NCBI RefSeq assembly: GCF_001580545.1
Contig: NZ_LRBG01000022.1
Location: 310,001 to 374,000 of the forward strand
DNA length: 64,000 nt
From: Paraburkholderia monticola
Lineage (GTDB): Bacteria > Pseudomonadota > Gammaproteobacteria > Burkholderiales > Burkholderiaceae
Reading direction: 5' to 3'
Shown: one piece after another, positions 26,901-33,952 of the stretch
Numbering within the stretch: the first letter of the stretch is position 1
Layout of the letters: each line of letters starts with the position of its first letter
The notes under the pieces: model-generated
The model's input: the letters and a program-made list of their open reading frames with translations, nothing else
What the model was told of the DNA's origin: nothing
Databases searched by the model: none
Translations under genes and position numbers: made by a program

Positions 26901-27457
26901 TCGATTCGCAGTCGGCCGACCTGACGAGCGCGATCGACACGCTCGAAGACGCGATCCGCAAGATCGACGGCGAAACGCGCACGCTGCTGCAAAGCACGTT
27001 CGACGAAGTGAACCGTCATTTCGGCGAGCTGTTCCCGCGTCTGTTCGGTGGCGGCCAGGCGAAACTGATCATGACCGGCGACGAAATCCTCGACGCAGGC
27101 GTGCAGGTGATGGCGCAGCCGCCGGGCAAGAAGAATTCGACGATTCATCTGCTGTCGGGTGGCGAAAAAGCGCTGACCGCGACCGCGCTCGTGTTTGCGA
27201 TGTTCCAGCTGAATCCCGCGCCGTTCTGTCTGCTCGACGAAGTGGACGCGCCGCTCGACGACGCCAACACCGAGCGTTTCGCGAATCTGGTGCGGGCGAT
27301 GTCGGACAAAACCCAGTTCCTGTTCATCTCGCACAACAAGATCGCGATGGAAATGGCGCAACAACTGATCGGCGTGACGATGCAGGAGCAGGGCGTTTCG
27401 CGGATCGTTGCCGTCGACATGGAAACGGCGGCGGGTTTCGCCCAGAATATCGTTTGA
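23939..27457 (+). CDS. smc: Chromosome segregation protein SMC
   Basis: The 1172-residue ATPase of the SMC-ScpAB condensin, which loads on and compacts the chromosome near the origin. The N-terminal head has GPNGCGKSN (residues 31-39) in a KLAGFKSFVDPT context and the Q-loop region AIIGQGMIARLIEAKPEE. Two long coiled coils follow, separated by the hinge at about residues 500-640 (rich in Gly and Pro, LGSLPRLWKKLHVEAGWE). The C-terminal head has the signature LLSGGEKALTATAL and Walker B FCLLDEVDAPLDD. The start is GTG at 23939, matching the family's MRLTSIKLAGFKSF start. scpA and scpB are not in the window. Confidence 0.97.
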   Translation: MRLTSIKLAGFKSFVDPTHFQVPGQLVGVVGPNGCGKSNIIDAVRWVLGESRASELRGESMQDVIFNGSTARKPGSRASVELVFDNADGRAAGQWGQYAEIAVKRVLTRDGTSSYYINNLPARRRDIQDIFLGTGLGPRAYAIIGQGMIARLIEAKPEELRVFLEEAAGVSKYKERRRETENRLHDTRENLTRVEDIVRELGANLEKLEGQAVVATRYRELQGDGEEKQRLLWLLRKNEAAGEQQRQQRAIEQAQIDLEAQTARLREVELELETLRVAHYSASDAMQGAQGALYEANAEVSRLEAEIRFIVESRNRAQAQIAALTAQREQWQAQADKAQDDIADAEEQLAVAEEKAVLAEEDAAAKHDALPALEARWRDAQAELNTERGGIAQTEQALKLEAAHQRNADQQLQQLQQRHERLKSEEGGLDAPDEAQLEELRMQLAEHEEILHDAQGRLADAQETLPRLDGERRAAQERVQTESAQIHQLDARLAALKQLQENVQTEGKIQPWLDKHELGSLPRLWKKLHVEAGWETALEAVLRERLAALEVSNLDWVKAFATDAPPAKLAFYAPPAAGHPAPAAGALRPLLSLVRIEDAGIRAVLNDWLGLSFVADDLQQALSMRAQLPEGGAFVVKAGHVVTRVGVQLYAADSEQAGMLARQQEIENLGRQVRAQALLADEAKAAAIRAEAAHTQAAQALAEMRQQTERATQRVHALQMDVLKLTQAHERYTQRSTQIREELEEIAAQIDEQRALRAESEANFERHDGELAELQARFEDHQLAFEALDEELTTARGGARDLDRAATDARFAARNMANRIDELKRSIQVAHEQSERVAGALEDARAELETINQQTAHTGLQDALDIRTAKEEALRAARVELDDLTAKLRSADETRLAAERALQPLRDRINELQLKEQAARISGEQFVEQLSEAGVDEAELQAKLTPDMKPSYLQGEVTRINNAIIALGPVNMAALDELKAASERKSFLDSQSADLTSAIDTLEDAIRKIDGETRTLLQSTFDEVNRHFGELFPRLFGGGQAKLIMTGDEILDAGVQVMAQPPGKKNSTIHLLSGGEKALTATALVFAMFQLNPAPFCLLDEVDAPLDDANTERFANLVRAMSDKTQFLFISHNKIAMEMAQQLIGVTMQEQGVSRIVAVDMETAAGFAQNIV

Positions 27458-27573
27458 GTTATTAAAGCCTTCGCGGGCATCCGCATCCAGCGCAGCGGCC
27501 AGATCGAGTGCCGCGCGGTACATGGAACGGACGAGAGGCCCGCGCAGATAGAAGAATTGCTGATGGAGCATGC

Positions 27574-28902
27574 ATGGACCAGTTGACACTCGGTTTGATC
27601 GGCGCGGGTGCCGTGGTGGTGGGGGGCGTGGTCGTGTACAACGCGTGGCAGGGTGCGAAGGTGCGCCGCAAGATGCCGCGGCCGATGCCGGCCGACACCG
27701 CCGAGAGCTTTGCGCGTGACGAGCATGAGGAGCAGAGTCCGTTCATCGAGCCGGCCCGGCCGACCACGCGGCGCGAGCCGAGCGTGAGCGCCGAGGCGGC
27801 GGCGGACCCGACCGCTGCGCGCGTCGAGCCGACGTTCGGTGCGGCCGCCGCCGTGGGCGCCGCGCCGCTCGATACGCCGGCCGATATTCAGGCCGAGATG
27901 ACTTCGCCGAACGGTTATCCGTCGGCCGAGGCCGACGCCGTGAGCGAAGGCGTGCACGCGCCGGCGCCGGGCGCGGATGCAGAGCGGGCCGCCACCGAAT
28001 CGCCGGCCATCCAGCCGGCCTCCGCGGAGCAGGAGCGCGTCGAACCGATCCTGCCGGCCGCCACGACGATTTCGTCGGCGCCGCCGGCGATCGTCGATCG
28101 ACGCATCGACTGTATCGTGCCGATCCGGCTGAACGGGCCCGTGGCCGGCGACAAGGTGCTTCCGCTTGCGCAGCGCTTGCGTCGCGCGGGCAGCAAGCCG
28201 GTGCATATCGAAGGCAAGCCCGAGGGCGGCGGCGCGTGGGAGCTGCTGCAAAACGGCACGCGCTACGAGGAACTGCGCGCCGCCGCGCAGCTCGCCAACC
28301 GCAGCGGCGCGCTCAACGAGCTCGAATTCTCCGAGTTCGTGACCGGCGTGCAGCAGTTCGCCGACGCGCTCGATGCCGCGCCGGAATTCCCCGACATGCT
28401 CGAAACCGTCGCGATGGCGCGCGAGCTCGACGGCTTTGCCGCGCAGTGCGACGCGCAGCTGTCGATCAACGTGCTGTCGGACGGCGCGCCGTGGTCGGCC
28501 AACTACGTGCAGGCGGTCGCCTCGCAGGACGGCTTGCTGCTCTCGCGCGACGGCACGCGCTTCGTCAAGCTCGACTCGCGGCAAAGCCCGGTGTTCATGC
28601 TGCAGTTCGGCGACACGAACTTCCTGCGCGACGACCTTACCTACAAGGGCGGCGAAATGATCACGCTGGTGCTCGACGTGCCGGTCGCCGACGAAGACAT
28701 CCTGCCGTTCCGTCTGATGTGCGATTACGCGAAATCGCTGGCCGAGCGCATCGGCGGACGGGTGGTCGACGACGGTCGCCGGCCGCTGCCGGAAAGCGCG
28801 CTGCTCGCGATCGAAAAGCAGTTGATGACGCTGTACGCGAAGCTCGAACAGGCGGGGATTCCGGCGGGTTCGCCGGCGACGCGGCGCCTGTTCAGCCAGT
28901 AA
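27574..28902 (+). CDS. zipA: Cell division protein ZipA (FtsZ-binding)
   Basis: A bitopic inner-membrane protein of 442 residues that tethers FtsZ to the membrane. Residues 4-24 (LTLGLIGAGAVVVGGVVVY) are the single membrane segment with a very short periplasmic end, followed by a basic stretch (KVRRKMPRP) and a long Ala-, Pro- and Glu-rich linker to about residue 170. The C-terminal FtsZ-binding domain begins near VDRRIDCIVPI and contains GPVAGDKVLPLAQRL and DLTYKGGEMITLVLDVPVAD. GGAG precedes the ATG. smc-zipA-ligA order is conserved in beta-proteobacteria. A strong terminator follows. Confidence 0.9.
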   Translation: MDQLTLGLIGAGAVVVGGVVVYNAWQGAKVRRKMPRPMPADTAESFARDEHEEQSPFIEPARPTTRREPSVSAEAAADPTAARVEPTFGAAAAVGAAPLDTPADIQAEMTSPNGYPSAEADAVSEGVHAPAPGADAERAATESPAIQPASAEQERVEPILPAATTISSAPPAIVDRRIDCIVPIRLNGPVAGDKVLPLAQRLRRAGSKPVHIEGKPEGGGAWELLQNGTRYEELRAAAQLANRSGALNELEFSEFVTGVQQFADALDAAPEFPDMLETVAMARELDGFAAQCDAQLSINVLSDGAPWSANYVQAVASQDGLLLSRDGTRFVKLDSRQSPVFMLQFGDTNFLRDDLTYKGGEMITLVLDVPVADEDILPFRLMCDYAKSLAERIGGRVVDDGRRPLPESALLAIEKQLMTLYAKLEQAGIPAGSPATRRLFSQ

Positions 28903-28926
28903 CTTTTCTCAGCGTTTCACGCGTTT

Positions 28927-28962
28927 CGACGACGGCCGCACATCGTGCGGCCGTCGTCGTTT
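28927..28962 (+). terminator. Intrinsic terminator after zipA
   Basis: A perfect 15-bp stem, CGACGACGGCCGCAC (28927-28941) with its exact reverse complement at 28945-28959, a 3-base loop ATC, then TTT. It lies 25 bases after the zipA stop and separates zipA from ligA. Confidence 0.8.
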
Positions 28963-29002
28963 CCGGCCTGCATTGCAGCGCGGCACACCCCCATTCAGTC
29001 GA

Positions 29003-29030
29003 TGTAAAGGGGCACGCTTCCTGCGATAAT
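29003..29030 (+). promoter_or_regulatory. Candidate ligA promoter
   Basis: GATAAT at 29025-29030 is a fair -10. TGTAAA at 29003-29008, 16 bases earlier, is a weak -35. The position, after the zipA terminator and 38 bases before the ligA ATG, is right for a promoter of the ligA-def pair. Confidence 0.4.
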
Positions 29031-29068
29031 CCGATGTCCGACTTTCACCTCGAGAAGCTTCCGACAGC

Positions 29069-31135
29069 ATGGCCCGATCCCCCGTCTCTTCTTCTGCAAC
29101 CAGCGCTCCGGCTGAACGGGCCGCGTGGCTGCGCGCGGAACTCGAACGCGCGAACTACGCGTATTACGTGCTCGATCAACCGGACCTGCCGGACGCCGAA
29201 TACGACAAGCTGTTCAAGGAACTGGAGCGCATCGAGGCCGAGCATCCGGATCTGATCGTGCCGGACTCGCCGACGCAGCGCGTCGGCGGCGAGGCGGCGA
29301 GCGGTTTCGAGCCGGTCGTGCACGACCAGCCGATGTTGTCGCTGAACAATGGTTTCGCCGATGAAGACATCGTCGCGTTCGACAAGCGCATCGGCGACGC
29401 GCTCGGCAAGAATGCGAGCGAACCGCCGGTGCCGGTCGACTACGCGGCGGAGCTGAAATTCGACGGCCTCGCGATCTCGCTGCGCTATGTCGACGGCGTG
29501 TTCGTGCAAGCCTCCACGCGCGGCGACGGCACGACCGGCGAGAACGTCACCGAAAACGTCCGCACGATCCGCTCGATTCCGCTGAAGCTGAAGGGCAAGC
29601 GCGTGCCGCACGTGCTCGACGTGCGCGGCGAAGTGCTGATGTTCAAGCGCGATTTCGAGCGCCTGAACGAACGTCAGCGCGCCGCCGAGCAAAAGGAATT
29701 CGCCAATCCGCGTAATGCCGCGGCGGGCAGTCTGCGCCAGCTCGATTCGAAAATCACGGCGCAGCGGCCGTTGTCGTTTTTCGCGTACGGGATCGGCGTG
29801 CTCGAAGGCATCGAGATGCCGGCTACGCATAGCGAACTGCTCGACTGGTACAAGGAAATGGGCCTGCCGGTCAATGGCGAGCGCGCGGTCGTGCAGGGCG
29901 CTGAAGGGCTGCTCGGCTTTTTCCACGCGGTCGGCGAGAAGCGCGACGGACTGCCGTACGACATCGACGGCGTGGTCTACAAGGTCAACCGGCGCGACGA
30001 GCAGGACACGCTCGGTTTCGTGTCGCGCGCGCCGCGTTTCGCGCTGGCGCACAAATTCCCCGCGCAAGAGGCGCTGACGAAGCTCGTCGCGATCGACGTG
30101 CAGGTCGGCCGCACCGGCGCGATCACGCCGGTCGCGCGTCTGGAGCCGGTGTTCGTCGGCGGCGCGACGGTCACCAACGCGACCTTGCACAACGAAGACG
30201 AAGTGCGCCGCAAGGACATCCGCATCGGCGACACGGTGATCGTGCGGCGTGCCGGCGACGTGATTCCGGAGGTGGTCAGCGCGCTCATCGAGCGTCGTCC
30301 GGCCGACGCGCGCGAGTTCGTGATGCCGACACAGTGCCCGGTGTGCGGCTCGGCGATCGAGCGGCTGCCCGACGAGGCGATCGCGCGTTGCACGGGCGGG
30401 CTCTTCTGTCCGGCGCAGCGCAAGCAGGCGCTGTGGCACTTCGCGCAGCGGCGCGCGCTCGATATCGACGGCCTCGGCGAGAAGATCATCGATCAACTGG
30501 TCGAGCAGAACCTCGTGCGCACGCCGGCCGATCTGTTCAATCTCGGTTTCGCGACGCTCGCGGAACTCGACCGCTTCGCCGAAAAGTCCGCGCAGAACCT
30601 GCTCGACTCGCTCGAAAAAGCCAAGCACACGACGCTCGCGCGCTTTATCTACGCGCTGGGGATTCGCCATGTCGGCGAGTCGACCGCGAAGGATCTCGCG
30701 AAGCACTTCGGCTCGCTCGATCCGATCATGGATGCGTCGCTGGAAGCGTTGCTCGAAGTCAACGACGTGGGGCCGGTCGTTGCCGAATCGATCCATCAGT
30801 TTTTTGCCGAGGACCACAACCGCACGGTGATCGAGCAGCTGCGCGCGCCGGGCAAGGTCACGTGGCCCGAAGGGCCGCCCGCGCCGAAGGCACCGCAGGG
30901 CGTGCTGGTCGGGCAGACAGTCGTGCTGACCGGCACGTTGCCGAACCTGTCGCGCGAAGACGCGAAGGAAATGCTCGAAGCGGCCGGCGCGAAGGTGGCG
31001 GGGTCGGTATCGAAGAAAACCAGTTACGTGGTGGCGGGCGCCGACGCGGGCAGCAAGCTCGCGAAGGCCGAGGAACTCGGCATCCCCGTACTCGACGAAG
31101 ATGGTATGCGCAAGCTCCTGGAGGGGCATTCATGA
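29069..31135 (+). CDS. ligA: NAD-dependent DNA ligase
   Basis: Seals nicks in replication and repair using NAD. The 688 residues hold every domain of LigA in order: the Ia NAD-binding helices (ERANYAYYVLDQPDLPDAEY), the adenylation site AELKFDGLA with K130, GDGTTGENVTENVRTI, the OB fold, a four-cysteine zinc finger (CPVCGSAI then CTGGLFCPAQ), the helix-hairpin-helix domain and a C-terminal BRCT domain (GQTVVLTGTLPNLSREDAKE). The TGA overlaps the def start by ATGA. Confidence 0.97.
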   Translation: MARSPVSSSATSAPAERAAWLRAELERANYAYYVLDQPDLPDAEYDKLFKELERIEAEHPDLIVPDSPTQRVGGEAASGFEPVVHDQPMLSLNNGFADEDIVAFDKRIGDALGKNASEPPVPVDYAAELKFDGLAISLRYVDGVFVQASTRGDGTTGENVTENVRTIRSIPLKLKGKRVPHVLDVRGEVLMFKRDFERLNERQRAAEQKEFANPRNAAAGSLRQLDSKITAQRPLSFFAYGIGVLEGIEMPATHSELLDWYKEMGLPVNGERAVVQGAEGLLGFFHAVGEKRDGLPYDIDGVVYKVNRRDEQDTLGFVSRAPRFALAHKFPAQEALTKLVAIDVQVGRTGAITPVARLEPVFVGGATVTNATLHNEDEVRRKDIRIGDTVIVRRAGDVIPEVVSALIERRPADAREFVMPTQCPVCGSAIERLPDEAIARCTGGLFCPAQRKQALWHFAQRRALDIDGLGEKIIDQLVEQNLVRTPADLFNLGFATLAELDRFAEKSAQNLLDSLEKAKHTTLARFIYALGIRHVGESTAKDLAKHFGSLDPIMDASLEALLEVNDVGPVVAESIHQFFAEDHNRTVIEQLRAPGKVTWPEGPPAPKAPQGVLVGQTVVLTGTLPNLSREDAKEMLEAAGAKVAGSVSKKTSYVVAGADAGSKLAKAEELGIPVLDEDGMRKLLEGHS

Positions 31136-31665
31136 TTCACGACATTCTGAAGATGGGCGATCCGCGCCTCTTGCGAATTGCCGAGACGGTCGATCACTTC
31201 GACACCCCCGAGCTGCACCGGCTCGTGGAGGACATGTTCGAGACCATGCACGCCGCGAACGGCGCGGGTCTCGCCGCGCCGCAAATCGGCGTCAATCTGC
31301 AGGTGGTGATCTTCGGCTTTGGTTCGAACGAGCGCTATCCCGACGCGCCGCCGGTACCGGAAACGGTACTGATCAACCCGACCGTCACGCCGGTATCGCA
31401 GGACATGGAAGAGAGCTGGGAGGGCTGCCTGTCGGTGCCGGGGCTGCGCGGCGTGGTGAGCCGCTTTTCGATGATCCGCTATCACGGCTTCGATCAGTTC
31501 GGCAATCCGATCGACCGGGTCGCCGAGGGTTTCCACGCGCGGGTCGTGCAGCACGAGTGCGATCACCTGATCGGCAAGCTGTATCCGATGCGGATCACCG
31601 ATTTCTCGAAGTTCGGCTTTACCGAGATCCTGTTTCCTGATCTCGACCCGAATAGCGACGACTGA
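31132..31665 (+). CDS. def: Peptide deformylase
   Basis: Removes the formyl group from nascent polypeptides. The 177-residue enzyme has all three motifs: GAGLAAPQIGV (residues 45-54), EGCLSVPG with metal-ligand C99, and QHECDHL with H141, E142 and H145. GGAGGGG lies ahead of the ATG, which overlaps the ligA stop, so the two are translationally coupled. Most proteobacteria also carry a def next to fmt; this copy beside ligA is probably one of two or more paralogues, since its NERYPDAPPVPETV insertion differs from E. coli Def. It ends in a strong terminator. Confidence 0.94.
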   Translation: MIHDILKMGDPRLLRIAETVDHFDTPELHRLVEDMFETMHAANGAGLAAPQIGVNLQVVIFGFGSNERYPDAPPVPETVLINPTVTPVSQDMEESWEGCLSVPGLRGVVSRFSMIRYHGFDQFGNPIDRVAEGFHARVVQHECDHLIGKLYPMRITDFSKFGFTEILFPDLDPNSDD

Positions 31666-31680
31666 CGCGGCTGCCGCAAA

Positions 31681-31716
31681 CAAAAAACCCACGCCTGTGT
31701 GCGTGGGTTTTTTTGT
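31681..31716. terminator. Bidirectional terminator between def and the pseudouridine synthase gene
   Basis: AAAAAACCCACGC (31682-31694) pairs perfectly with GCGTGGGTTTTTT (31701-31713) around a 6-base loop, followed by T on the plus strand and, read leftward, T on the minus strand as well. It lies between two convergent genes and can end both transcripts. Confidence 0.9.
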
Positions 31717-31771
31717 TGTTCCGATGCGCCAGCCTTCCTGCCTTCAGCAAGGCGGCGCGGTGGGACGGGAC

Positions 31772-33946
31772 TCAGAACGACTCGTCTTCCGACAGATAGC
31801 GCCACTGACCCGGCGGCAACGCGCCGAGCATCACCTGGCCCATGCGCACGCGCTTGAGCCCCACCACTTCGAGGCCGACCAACTCGCACATCCGGCGAAT
31901 CTGGCGCTTTTTGCCTTCGTTCAGCACGAAGCGCAGTTGCTCGCCGTTCTGCCAGTTGACCTGCGCGGGCTTCAGTTCGACGTCGTCGAGCGACAGACCA
32001 TGGCACAGCAGCGCCAGTTTTTCGGCCGGGAAGTGGCTTTCGACGTCGACAGTGTGTTCGCCGTACGCGACGCGCACCAGGTACTCCTTGTCCACTTCCG
32101 AGTGACCGCCGATCAGCTGCTTCGCGATCCGGCCGTCTTGGGTCAGCACGAGCAGGCCCGTCGAATCGATGTCGAGACGCCCGGCCGGCGCGAGCTGGCG
32201 CAGATGCGACGCCGAGAAGCGGATGCCCGAGTGGTCGCCTTCCCAGCGATTCTCCGGCGTCACGAGCGTGATGGCCGGTTGATAGCCGTCCTCCGCCTGG
32301 CCCGACACGAGGCCGACCGGCTTGTGAACGATCACGGTCACCTGGCTCGACTGAAACGCTTCGGCAGCCGGGTCGATGTCGATGCGCTGATCCGGAAACA
32401 CCTTCGTGCCGAGCGTATCGACGCGCTCGCCGTCGACCATCACCCAGCCTTTCTCGATCCATTCGTCGGCCTCGCGGCGCGAGCACAGGCCGAGCTTGGA
32501 CATCAGCTTCGACAGACGCAGCATGCCCGGCGCGTCCTCGCGATCGCGGCGGGGTGAGGGCGGGATGTCGACGGTTGTGTCGCGGGGCTGGGCTGGCTGG
32601 GCGGTCGAGGTTCGCGGCTTGGCAGCGCGAGCTGGTCGGTCGTCGCCGAAGCGGCGGCCTGCGGCTGGCAACGGGGCGTCGCCGCCACGGGCCGGGCGCT
32701 CGCGGCGCTCGCCACGTTCGACATCGCCGCCCTTTACCGGTTTGGCGAAGTTGCGCTCGCCGCGTTCGCCTTCGAAACGGCGTGGCGCGCGTTCGCGCTC
32801 TGCCGCACCTTCGAAACGACGCGGCGCGCGCTCAGTCCGTTCGCCGAATTCGCGTCGAGGTGCGCGTTCGCCACGCTCGGGGCTGCCTTCGAAACGGCGG
32901 GGTGCGCGTTCGCGCTCTCCAGCACCCTCAAAACGACGGGGCGCGCGTTCAGTGCGCTCGCCGAATTCGCGACGCGGTGCGCGCTCGCCACGCTCAGCAT
33001 TGCCTTCAGAACGACGCGGTGCGCGTTCGGTACGGTCACCGAATTCACGCCGAGGTGCGCGTTCACCGCGCTCGGCGCTGCCTTCGAAACGACGCGGTGC
33101 GCGGTCGGTACGGTCGCCGAATTCGCGCCGAGGTGCGCGTTCACCGCGCTCAGCGCTGCCTTCGAAACGACGCGGTGCGCGTTCGGTGCGGTCACCGAAT
33201 TCGCGTCGCGGCGCACGCTCGCCACGCTCAGCGCTGCCTTCGAAACGGCGCGGTGCGCGTTCGGTACGGTCACCGAATTCGCGTCGCGGCGCACGCTCGC
33301 CACGCTCAGCGTTGCCTTCGAAACGACGCGGTGCGCGTTCGGTACGGTCACCGGATTCGCGTCGCGGCGCACGCTCGCCACGCTCAGCGCTGCCTTCGAA
33401 ACGACGCGGTGCGCGTTCGGCACGGTCACCGGATTCACGTCGCGGCGCACGCTCGCCACGCTCAGCGTTGCCTTCGAAACGGCGCGGTGCGCGTTCGGCA
33501 CGGTCGCCGGATTCGCGTCGCGGCGCACGCTCGCCGCGCTCAGCGTTGCCTTCGAAACGGCGGGGTGCGCGTTCGGCACGGTCGCCGAATTCGCGTCGCG
33601 GCGCACGCTCGCCACGCTGCGGGTTGCCTTCGGAACGACGCGGCGCGCGCTCAGCCCCACCTTCGGACCGGCGCGGCGCGCCCGCGGGGGCCGCGCTTCG
33701 TTCGCGCGTGAACGACCCTTCGGTGCGCGGCGCACGTGCACCCGCGCCCGCCGGCTTGGCGCCGACCGGCCGCTTCGTGCCGCCACCCTTCGATGCCGCG
33801 CCCTCGCGCGTCGCGCCGGCGTCGGCCCCAAATGGCTTGGGTCGTGCCGGACGGGTGGGCTTACGTGCCGACGCGCTGCCGGAGCGGACAGGGGCGCGTT
33901 CGGACGACGTCGGCCGCGGATGCTTCGCTGTTAATTTGATTCGCAT
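31772..33946 (-). CDS. RNA pseudouridine synthase (RsuA/RluB/RluE/RluF family) with a repeat-rich N-terminal extension
   Basis: The C-terminal 250 residues (about 474-724) are a complete pseudouridine synthase: an S4 RNA-binding domain (LSKLMSKLGLCSRREADEW) and a catalytic domain with HKPVGLVSG, RLDIDSTGLLVLTQDG (catalytic Asp about 592), KEYLVRV and GKKRQIRRMCELVGL. It resembles RluF most (23S rRNA), though the target is not proven. The N-terminal 470 residues are unusual: ten copies of a 26-residue unit of the type GERAPRREFGDR-TERAPRRFEG at about residues 88-392, then a basic linker. The product would be highly charged and disordered there. It starts six bases after the glnD stop and is the last gene of map-glnD. 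Confidence 0.88.
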   Translation of the reverse strand: MRIKLTAKHPRPTSSERAPVRSGSASARKPTRPARPKPFGADAGATREGAASKGGGTKRPVGAKPAGAGARAPRTEGSFTRERSAAPAGAPRRSEGGAERAPRRSEGNPQRGERAPRREFGDRAERAPRRFEGNAERGERAPRRESGDRAERAPRRFEGNAERGERAPRRESGDRAERAPRRFEGSAERGERAPRRESGDRTERAPRRFEGNAERGERAPRREFGDRTERAPRRFEGSAERGERAPRREFGDRTERAPRRFEGSAERGERAPRREFGDRTDRAPRRFEGSAERGERAPRREFGDRTERAPRRSEGNAERGERAPRREFGERTERAPRRFEGAGERERAPRRFEGSPERGERAPRREFGERTERAPRRFEGAAERERAPRRFEGERGERNFAKPVKGGDVERGERRERPARGGDAPLPAAGRRFGDDRPARAAKPRTSTAQPAQPRDTTVDIPPSPRRDREDAPGMLRLSKLMSKLGLCSRREADEWIEKGWVMVDGERVDTLGTKVFPDQRIDIDPAAEAFQSSQVTVIVHKPVGLVSGQAEDGYQPAITLVTPENRWEGDHSGIRFSASHLRQLAPAGRLDIDSTGLLVLTQDGRIAKQLIGGHSEVDKEYLVRVAYGEHTVDVESHFPAEKLALLCHGLSLDDVELKPAQVNWQNGEQLRFVLNEGKKRQIRRMCELVGLEVVGLKRVRMGQVMLGALPPGQWRYLSEDESF
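32770..33690 (-). repeat. 78-bp tandem repeat inside the pseudouridine synthase gene
   Basis: A minisatellite with an exact 78-bp period, seen as copies of CCTTCGAAAC (plus strand) at 33081, 33159, 33237, 33315, 33393, 33471 and 33549, with diverged copies at 33003 and 33627. Toward the C-terminal end the period breaks into 39-bp halves (32886 to 32925). Each unit encodes 26 residues made of two related 13-residue halves. Ten GERAPRRE occurrences can be counted. The period is divisible by three, so copy-number changes keep the frame. Confidence 0.95.
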
Positions 33947-33952
33947 GAAATC

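Noticed and set aside
32770..33690. The tandem repeat as a CRISPR array
   Set aside because: There are no spacers: the whole 78-bp unit repeats, it is in frame with a protein, and there are no cas genes.
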